Shown: positions 56,575 through 64,000 of the stretch, one piece after another
How positions within the stretch are numbered: position 1 is the stretch's first letter
Layout: each line of letters starts with the position of its first letter
Assembly: GCA_903813345.2 (NCBI GenBank)
Contig: CAIIXF020000008.1
Location: 30,008,005-30,072,004, forward strand
DNA length: 64,000 nt
From: Owenia fusiformis
Lineage: Eukaryota; Annelida; Polychaeta; Sabellida; Oweniidae
Direction: 5' to 3'
Notes under the pieces: model-generated
Seen by the model: only the letters and a program-made list of their open reading frames with translations
Databases searched by the model: none
Told to the model about the DNA's origin: nothing
Program-made: the position numbers and the translations under genes

Positions 56575-56741
56575 AGGGATATTCCCTGCAAGTCCATTTC
56601 TCTCTTGATATGATAGCTATGACCATCATTTTACTATCAATACTTAGCATATTTGGGAAAATGTTTTGATATGGTCAAAATTGATGATTTAAAAATGGTG
56701 ATAGCTACCATATAAGAATTGGGGTCACAAGGAATATCCCT
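56575..56741. mobile_element. TTAA-type MITE in the probable 3' UTR
   Basis: Starts AGGGATATTCCCTGCAAG after TTAA and ends ACAAGGAATATCCCT. Interior GATATGATAGCTATGACCAT and TGATAGCTACCATATAAGAA are inverted copies. Same family as 61852-62453. The right TTAA has decayed to TTCA. Confidence 0.7.
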
Positions 56742-56835
56742 TTCAATCAATGATACAATCTGAAATAATGATTCCATCCATGACATGAATTATTCTAATA
56801 CCTTATATGAAAACTGGGATGATGGTCATGTAAAC

Positions 56836-57005
56836 CCTCCCTTTGACCAAAAATTCTTTCAAAATCCTGCAGTTCTTCACTATTCTGACCACTTTCAAGC
56901 AATTTTAGGTCAAAGTTGCAAAATGTAAACTCCCTTCGACTTTTTGAAAGGTGAACCCCCTGGAACATTTTGAAGGTGACCCCCCCCCCTTTTGCAAAAG
57001 CTATC
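56836..57005 (+). repeat. Family C dispersed repeat, ending in a C run
   Basis: TCAAAATCCTGCAGTTCTTC, TATTCTGACCACTTTCAAGC and GGTGAACCCCCTGGAACATT. Confidence 0.55.
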
Positions 57006-57336
57006 TATGGGCCTGAGCATCATGCCACTTTTTTCAACTATTAGAGTTGTACATTATATTAAATCAAATCAACAAAATCATGCATTTATATTTGTGTAAT
57101 GTCAACAATGTATATACTGGATGAATGACAAAATAGCTTAAAGTCTCACTTGTAATGAAAACACTGATTCATTTCTCATTTATTTGAAACTTAACTCACC
57201 TTTGATAATAAACATTATAATGCTCTTATTATCTTAAACTAATGAACATAATTTTCCCCTTTTTCACACAAGCATGTTTTTATGTTAGTATTATAATCCT
57301 TTAAATTTTGTCATTCACATTGTATTTTAAAAATAA

Positions 57337-57395
57337 TAGGTATTAAATACTTTTGGTATTAAATACTCTTGGTATTAAATACTCTAGATATTTTC
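57337..57395. repeat. 18-bp tandem repeat, about 3 copies
   Basis: GGTATTAAATACTCTT repeats with one or two changes. Confidence 0.8.
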
Positions 57396-58771
57396 TGAAA
57401 ATAAGCATAATATGTAAAAATTCAAAATGTTGCAATTGTATATTTTAAAAGATAATTTTGTATAAATCAAAACCATAACAAAGTTAAAGATACAGTCTCA
57501 TTGCTGTACTGGTGTTCTGTGGAAAATTTCAGTGGGACTTTATCTTTAACTTCTCAGAGGGTAATGTTTGAGGATCGTGTAGTCATGAATGAACGTTTTT
57601 TTCATAATTTTTGTACATAGAATATATTTATTACATTATATTAAAGGTATATGCTTACAAGAAGTAAACTGCATCGCAATTGTGTAGATAAATACCAGAA
57701 TAATTAAATTAATTGTTTAATTAACAAAATCAGAGTATTGATGCATATTTCTTCTTTGATCGAAGCCAAAATAAAAACTCCATCCATATATGATTTAAAA
57801 TTATAATCAGATATTATAAATATGTACATCGTTTAAAATTGCAAAGCAATAGACAATATCCGTCCAATGATAATTGTTAAAAAATTGTTGATCTATAGAT
57901 ATTATAGTCATATCACATCATGTTGTTTAATGTATAGTCATATATTAATTTTCTTGACATCAGCTTGATATTATAGTCACATATAGTCAAATATATAGTA
58001 TTTAGTCACATTTATTGTTCTGATATCTCAATATTATTGATAAGGTAAATCCGAGTCATGAAGCATTGCGATATAAACCAAACATTTCCAATAATTATTT
58101 ACAGTGTATGTTTGAATTTCACCACTGTGTATTAGTCGCAGACCAAATATTGTAAAACATGTGGCTGTAAATACCTTTCTAAAGGGAATACTTTGAAATG
58201 CTGGGTGCTAGATTTCTTTTAAAAATTCGGTACTGCATGAAATTAAATACGAAAATTGTATTTTTATATTGTAACTATACTATGCTATACCATACTTTAC
58301 TACACTCTCAGACCATTATATAATCATCATTTTTGCAATGAAGTTGTACTAGAGCTATTTAGGTGGCTACATTACATGTTAATGAGCACATTTTGCGTTA
58401 TATGATATAATGCATTATAATTGATGCTGGGGTCTTATTAAATCAAAAATAGGCTTTGAAAATGTTCTGTCACAAATAACTGTCAAATGGGACGGATATC
58501 GGATTATTCTCACGATCTCCATACCAAAGTGAATTTCAAATTAGTCCAAAGAAGTATTTGCTTATACGTTATAATGTCCACTTATATCGAAAATCGTGAG
58601 GTCGCTTTTTAAGAATATTCGCAAATTGAAATTCGATATGGCAAAGAGTATGTAGTATGACGTTAACTGTAATTTTGAACGTTTGAAGGGGAGGTTTTGC
58701 CGATTGTTTGTTTGCCGCCTTTTGTGTTTACTGCGTCTTATTGTCATCTACCTGTAAAAGAACAAATTTGT

Positions 58772-58934
58772 GGTCATGTTTTTAAATGCAAAATTGTAAA
58801 GAAAAGAGTGGAATCAGCAAGGAATAAAGTACATAGGTGTAAAAATGAAACTCTAAATTGTGTAAACATGCGAGAAAATTTGAAACTTTATTCAAATTTT
58901 AGAGAGAAATTGAGTGAATTAAGGCTGATCGTCT
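58772..58934 (+). mobile_element. Family A element
   Basis: GGTCATGTTTTTAAATGCAA, GAGTGGAATCAGCAAGGAAT, ending GGCTGATCGTCTGC. Confidence 0.85.
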
Positions 58935-59028
58935 GCAACTCTTAAGTTCTGGGTGGGCCTACTCACTGGCAGCAGAAAGTCTATGACAAGGACAGCTTTA
59001 ACACTTACTCACGAATAAATCTTGCGAA

Positions 59029-59185
59029 GGTCATATTTTTCTTTTTAGATATTATGAAAAATTGTGGAATAATCAAGATATATTTTACATCATTGCGACA
59101 TCAACACCCTGAATTTTGTAAAAATGTCATTTAATCAAACACCTTATTCAAATTTTAGAGGGAAATTGAATGATTTAAGCATGAA
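59029..59185 (+). mobile_element. Family A element, decayed
   Basis: GGTCATATTTTTCTTTTTAG, CACCTTATTCAAATTTTAGA, ending TTAAGCATGAAC. Confidence 0.7.
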
Positions 59186-60440
59186 CAAAAAGCCATTTTG
59201 AACGTGGGTACATCAAAAGTTCATATTTACCAAACAGGGGCTTTCTAAACTTCCCTAAATGCCCACTGTTGATTTAGTACTTGGGTTTGGGCTAATACAA
59301 AAGTCAGATCATATTACCGTTATTGTCATCCGTTGTAAAACCTTGTTGAAGAATTGACATTTTTGGTGCTTTGATTTTGCCTCAAAATGTTCTGACACAT
59401 AAGGTGTATGTTCTTTTTGTTAAATCAAATGCTTTTCATAATTTTATTTAAAAAGGAAACATTGAAATAAAGTTTGTCTGACAACTGGCATATTGTTACA
59501 CTGTGATATGCCATCTGGAATATGCGGTTAACATTAGGAAATATTTCAGTTTCAAAAATTTTTTAAATTGAAAGCAACGTAATCTTACTGAGCCACTATC
59601 ACCATTTTCTGGAAAGAAAGACTTGACACCTCAAAATGCAAGTCTATCTAAATTCTAATGACATTTCTGAATTTTTACTTTTGTCTCTATGATTTACATA
59701 GGTTTAGGTTGTTGTGTGCCTTCCTACATTAGCCTTTTTTCTGCACCATTATTCTTTTATTCAATGTGGGTCAATTATAATTTTTTCTTTGAAATAGACT
59801 CAATTAAGTAAGTTTCCACCAATTTTCATATCAGACTATAACTAAATAAAATCGAAACCATTATTCTGAAAATCGCAAAAAATTAATTTGAGATCTGGTG
59901 CCAAAATAAGTAAATGTTAAGCCTCTGGTTAAACTTGCTAGACTGTATTGAGATATTTGTGTATATTGACAATTGAACTCAAGTATTGTAGTTAGTACAC
60001 AATATGTACAACATGTATTGTACTTAATAAACAATATGGACAAGTTAAATGTTAAACGAGATAGTGTTTATGCGATATAGAACATGTGATTTTTTGTGTC
60101 TTTTATTAAAGGAACTAGAATGGATAGAAATAAGTTAAAAAAATTTTCAGGTATTTCAATTTTTCTTTCAGGAAATAAAGTTATCAAAAAACATTGATAT
60201 AACATTAGAAAATTTGGCTGTAAAACATTTTAAGCACATTTTAATACTTTGTATTCTTTCTAATTCTTTTAATAAATGTATTATTTGAAAGTTTCTAATA
60301 TGATCAATTCTATTGATTTGTCATTCAGAGCAAAATGTCTCTTTTATAGAATTTATATCTTGGGGAAATTTGTATGCTTATGTTTATTAAATATGCAAAT
60401 GCGATCACATTAAAATGTGAATATATATATATATATTTAA

Positions 60441-60555
60441 AGAGTTATTCCACCAAAATATTTTCTGTCATTATTTGGTTGAATTTACATCACTAGATAC
60501 TGTGATGAAATATTTTCTAAATTGAAGAGGGAAAACTTTCTGGTGGACTACTTCT
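60441..60555. mobile_element. Short MITE with TTAA flanks
   Basis: AGAGTTATTCCACCAAAATA left and GGTGGACTACTTCT right are imperfect inverted ends, directly flanked by TTAA (60437-60440 and 60556-60559). TTAA duplication is typical of piggyBac-like elements. Confidence 0.6.
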
Positions 60556-60588
60556 TTAACAGACAGATATCTGCCATTTTGAAATGGT

Positions 60589-60604
60589 ATTAGACAGGTT
60601 TTAC
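60589..60604. repeat. Solo terminus of a pogo-like MITE
   Basis: TTAGACAGGTTTTACTG is the right end of the family at 11278-11806; no partner end was seen close by. Confidence 0.4.
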
Positions 60605-61851
60605 TGTTAGTTTCACTGTATAATGGCCAAAGGTAACAATCTATTATAGTCTAACATATAGCTAGTTGCTTGTGGAAATAGTTGATGTATTAGCAATGGA
60701 ATATAGTGATATTTATATGAATTTTATATATTATGGTATTTTGAAATATATTATTATGAAAAAAATTGTATTTTATTGTACATGTTTAAATGATTATGAG
60801 ATGTCAGACATAGTCTCTTGTACAAATGACATCATAGTCAATAGGTGGCATCATTTACTGGATTGACCATTGGGCGATTTTTTACAAAATACTAAATTGT
60901 ATATATGTAAATGCAATATCCTATCTGTTATTCAAAAACATGTCTACTGTATAATGAATGACCAAAAGAGATCATGATTTAGATTTTCTACTTCTCTCAA
61001 AAGTTTGACATCAAAATGATAATGCATAATCCAGAGGATACACTTTTAATCCAACGGATGCTATAAGATCATAGAGAAGGGAACCCGAGAATTTAATGCT
61101 TTTCAAATAACTCATGAAATGATGCCAAAACGGAAAAAAAGATTTGAAAATTTGTATGCGGGAGCATATTTCATTTAATCCTTGATCTAGTCGGAGGCAC
61201 GAACCGGGGAAATGAGTTAAAAAATATTTCCATTTTATTCGTGGCGAAGAAAAAGTAATATTTGTTCAACATGATAGCATTTCAGAATCAGCCGTTTTGG
61301 TTTTAATTACTGGGAATCACACAAAGGTGAAAATGAGGAAGATGAAAAGTCCTTTCTAAGCCAAGTTCACTGAGTACTGTTGAAAATGAATTTCCTAAAT
61401 CACAAAAAAACTTGTGTATCAACCTATTGCATATAGCGCCTCTTTTAGTTTGTCTTATCTTTTAAGATTCATAAAGTGTATTATTATAGTACATGTAAAC
61501 ACAAGTATCAAATAGAGAAAAAGAAAAAAAGAAAAGAAAAAACAAATATTACAAAACACGAAGATTATCTTAGAGAAATCCCGGTCATAAGCAAACATAC
61601 CAAACAATGATCCAGCATCATATGCCAGAAGTTAGAACAAATAAAGAATTAAAAGGTATTAAAATGTTGGGCTAATGTATGAAGGAAAGCAGAGGTACTT
61701 GTTGGGAAATCTTGATTTTCAAATTGAGATCATGTTCAGCAAATAAGTAATTTTCTATGTGTTTAAGACTGATTTGAGTTAAGGTGGGTAATGTCAGCAA
61801 CTTTTGTTGCTGTTTGAATTATCTAGATTTCCTACTTCAGGCCTACCTTAA

Positions 61852-62453
61852 AGGAATGTTCCTTGCCAAACCATCTCTCTCCTCATATGGTAGCTATAAC
61901 CATATATATGCTTGCCATGTTTAGCAAAACACGCAAAAATGTTTTGATATGGTCAAATTTGATCACTTAGAAATGTGATGCTCAATTCCAGTAAGCTGCC
62001 ATCTTTTAAAATTTCACACAGGAAGTGATGTCATCGACTCTCAACTTTGCATATAGCATTAGGTGAGGAGCTATTAAGAATTACAAAACCAGCTAAATAT
62101 TCTTTTTCAACTTTGTATCTTATTTAATCCTTCTGAAAATCTCTTCTTTTATTCTAAGTTGACAAGCCCTGAAAATATTTGTGCACAGAAAGTTATGATC
62201 ACTTGTCTAGAAATGATTTTGTGCTACTTTCCTGTACTGTTATGGGCAAGGTTATAGAAGTTGAGAGTTGATGACATCACTTCCTGCAAGAAATCTTAAA
62301 AGATGGCAGCTCACTGGAAATAAGCACTCGATTTTTAAATGATCAATATTGACCATATTAAAACATTTTCCCATGTTTTGGTAAATATGGAAACTATACA
62401 TATGATTATAGCTACCATATCAAGAGAGAACGGGTCTGGCAAGGAATATTCCT
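61852..62453. mobile_element. 602-bp TTAA-flanked element with long terminal inverted repeats
   Basis: TTAA at 61848-61851 and 62454-62457. The ends AGGAATGTTCCTTGCCAAAC and TCTGGCAAGGAATATTCCT pair, and the pairing continues inward for about 190 bases (ATGGTAGCTATAACCAT/ATAGCTACCAT; AGGAAGTGATGTCATCGA/TGATGACATCACTTCCT). The unpaired centre has no coding frame. Consistent with a piggyBac-like MITE. Confidence 0.75.
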
Positions 62454-62510
62454 TTAAAGGAGGTCCATTTTCAATATTTGTTTTATTTTTCAGTGTAAAA
62501 AATTCATTTC

Positions 62511-62632
62511 TCACCACCATCCAGAAGTGGTGACATATTGCTTAAGTTTTCAACTTTTTGTGGATGGCATTTGGTGGTTGGTGTTTGTAACAAATGGCAG
62601 GTGGTGACATGTTGCATGTTTTGCCTTGTTTA
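62511..62632 (+). mobile_element. Family B element, reference copy
   Basis: TCACCACCATCCAGAAGTGG, TGACATATTGCTTAAGTTTT, TTGTAACAAATGGCAGGTGG and GCATGTTTTGCCTTG. Family B units are about 130 bases and begin with a CACC..GGTG palindrome. They carry repeated GGTTGGTGTT phrases and end GCATGTTAATGCCTTG. No inverted termini were found, so the class is unknown. Confidence 0.85.
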
Positions 62633-62853
62633 TCTTACAAAATTTATTAGTATATTGAACTACATGGAGATGAGGATATTGGATGATTAAAGAATTGAAA
62701 ATATTATTCTGTAAACTTTTCACATTTCTAATTGACATATTCTAACCTTAAACTCACAAATGCAACTCATGACATTTTTTTATTTTTGAAATTTTGCAAT
62801 ACTATCCCCTTAACGCATTAACCCTTTGAGATTGATACAGGGTGAAAAAGGTA

Positions 62854-62954
62854 CAGGGTGAGGCAAAATATCATTTTAGCACAATTAAACCATTTCAATG
62901 CTCTTTCATTCTACCAAGTCTATTTGTTTAGGTTACCTTTTTGGGCTCGCCCTG
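62854..62954. mobile_element. 101-bp mariner-like inverted-repeat element with TA flanks
   Basis: CAGGGTGAGGCAAAA left and TTTTTGGGCTCGCCCTG right are inverted with small differences, with TA immediately outside both. A second ACAGGGTGAAAAAGG lies just upstream (62837). Confidence 0.55.
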
Positions 62955-63252
62955 TATATGAATTAAGAAAAGTATCTGTTTGTAAATATGTGTTTACCTT
63001 CCCAAGATCAAAGTTGTTCTTTAAGCATGATCTGAAAGCTGTTTTGAATATAATTTTGGGATTTATTTTTTACATGGTGATATTGGTACCACCCGATTTC
63101 ATAGGGCGGAACTCTAAAATTTGTAAATGTGCAATGTTTTCAGAATTAAAGGCTTAAAAGCTGAAGGTTATATGCGCTTATTCATATTTTTGTTCAGAAT
63201 TGATTTTTTTCTCTACCCCTTTGATCATATATTTTTACAAAATTCCATTTAA

Positions 63253-63495
63253 ACGCAACATTGGTTGTGCAAGATTCAGTGAAAACGTAACATTGGTTGT
63301 GCAAGATTCAGTGAAAACGTAACATTGGTTGTGCAAGATTCAGTGAAAATGTAACATTGGTTGTGCAAGATTCAGTGAAAATGTAACATTGGTTGTGCAA
63401 GATTCAGTGAAAACGTAACATTGGTTGTGCAAGATTCAGTGAAAACGTAACATTGGTTGTGCAAGATTCAGTGAAAACGTAACATTGGTTGTGCA
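63253..63495. repeat. 32-bp minisatellite, 7-8 near-identical copies
   Basis: Unit GTGCAAGATTCAGTGAAAAC plus GTAACATTGGTT. Copies differ mainly at one A/G... position (AACGT/AATGT). A related, diverged tract (ACAATATTGGTTGTGC) extends to about 63870. Confidence 0.95.
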
Positions 63496-64000
63496 AAGTC
63501 CTATAAATAAAAAGCACAACATTGGTTATGCAAGATAAAGTTAAATTGTGACATTAGTTGAACATAATTCCTTGAAAAACAATATTGGTTATGTATGAAC
63601 CCATGAAGAACTGAAAGCACAAAATGTGCAAGATTCAGTAAGTTTAAAAAATGGTTGAACACAATATTGGTTGTGCTTGGTTCAATAAAACACAATATTG
63701 GTTGTGCAAGAATCCATGAATAACGGAAAACATAATATTAATTGTGCAAGAATCTGCAAGGTTGATAAATGGTTGAACACAATATTGGTTGTGCTTGGTT
63801 CAATAAAACACAATATTGGTTGTGCAAGAATCCATGAAAAACTAAAGGTACAATATTGGTTGTGTTCAAATAATGCAATTGAAAATGAAAACCAACCTAA
63901 TAAAACCTTTGAGCCGATTTAATGAGAAATAAATGATGAGTCACTGTCTTCCATGTTATTTATTTTTAGACATTAATTCAAAGTAAATACAATTCCGATC

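Larger units (their letters stand above)
56367..57790 (+). other. Probable MIPOL1 3' UTR with candidate polyadenylation signals
   Basis: No open frame of interest is seen after the stop. Canonical AATAAA hexamers lie at 56495-56500, 57207-57212 and 57770-57775, and any of these could end the transcript. The first would give a UTR of about 150 bases. The longer forms would include the TTAA-type element at 56575-56741 and the family C repeat near 56836-57005. Which one is used cannot be told from sequence alone. Confidence 0.5.
57791..64000. other. Downstream flank without a recognised gene
   Basis: AT-rich. Contains family A copies (58772, 59029), TTAA-flanked elements (60441-60555, 61852-62453), a family B copy (62511-62632), a short mariner-like inverted-repeat element (62854-62954) and a 32-bp minisatellite (63253-63495) that decays to about 63870. 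No exon with recognisable protein homology was seen on either strand. Confidence 0.55.

Overview
The window is a piece of an animal nuclear genome, not a prokaryotic one. It is AT-rich (estimated by eye at about two thirds A+T), has no long open reading frames, and carries one multi-exon gene whose introns follow the GT-AG rule. It is full of short non-autonomous DNA transposons, foldback elements and minisatellites, and has one short run of Ns (14190-14212) from the draft assembly. Nothing here fixes the species. The repeat load and the gene content fit a marine invertebrate, and a deuterostome such as a hemichordate or echinoderm is a reasonable but unproven guess.

The only gene I can support is an orthologue of MIPOL1 (mirror-image polydactyly 1, a coiled-coil protein) on the + strand. 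I place eleven confident coding exons from 2667 to the stop codon at 56364-56366. All exon phases are compatible and give 613 visible residues; a possible first coding exon at 155-204 would make it 627. The N-terminal half carries a Pro/Ser/Tyr-rich low-complexity stretch that I do not recall in the human protein. The C-terminal half matches human MIPOL1 closely as far as I remember that protein. Intron 14949-49282 is about 34.3 kb, more than half of the window. In several deuterostomes MIPOL1 belongs to the conserved nkx2.1-nkx2.2-pax1/9-slc25A21-mipol1-foxA 'pharyngeal' gene cluster, where it and slc25A21 are bystander genes whose introns can hold regulatory DNA for their neighbours. That makes the large intron, a promoter-like GC-rich island at 54310-54600 and an AT-rich non-repeat block near 50510-50790 the most interesting non-coding parts.

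Layout. 1-2666: upstream region or first intron, with a 21-bp tandem repeat. 2667-14948: nine confident exons with introns of 0.2-5 kb. These introns hold pogo-like, hAT-like and foldback elements, including one 337-bp perfect foldback with a target duplication and an identifiable empty site at 48.4 kb. 14949-49282: the giant intron, with most of about 40 copies of one roughly 160-bp element (family A, termini GGTCATG/CATGACC), a second roughly 130-bp family (B, nine copies in the window, all in gene orientation), and minisatellites of 132, 34 and 35/47 bp. It also holds a 408-bp foldback and two palindrome clusters built on the same hairpin motif. 49283-56366: the last three coding exons. 56367-64000: the 3' UTR and downstream flank, with TTAA-flanked elements and a 32-bp minisatellite. 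No tRNA, rRNA, transposase or reverse transcriptase gene was recognised.
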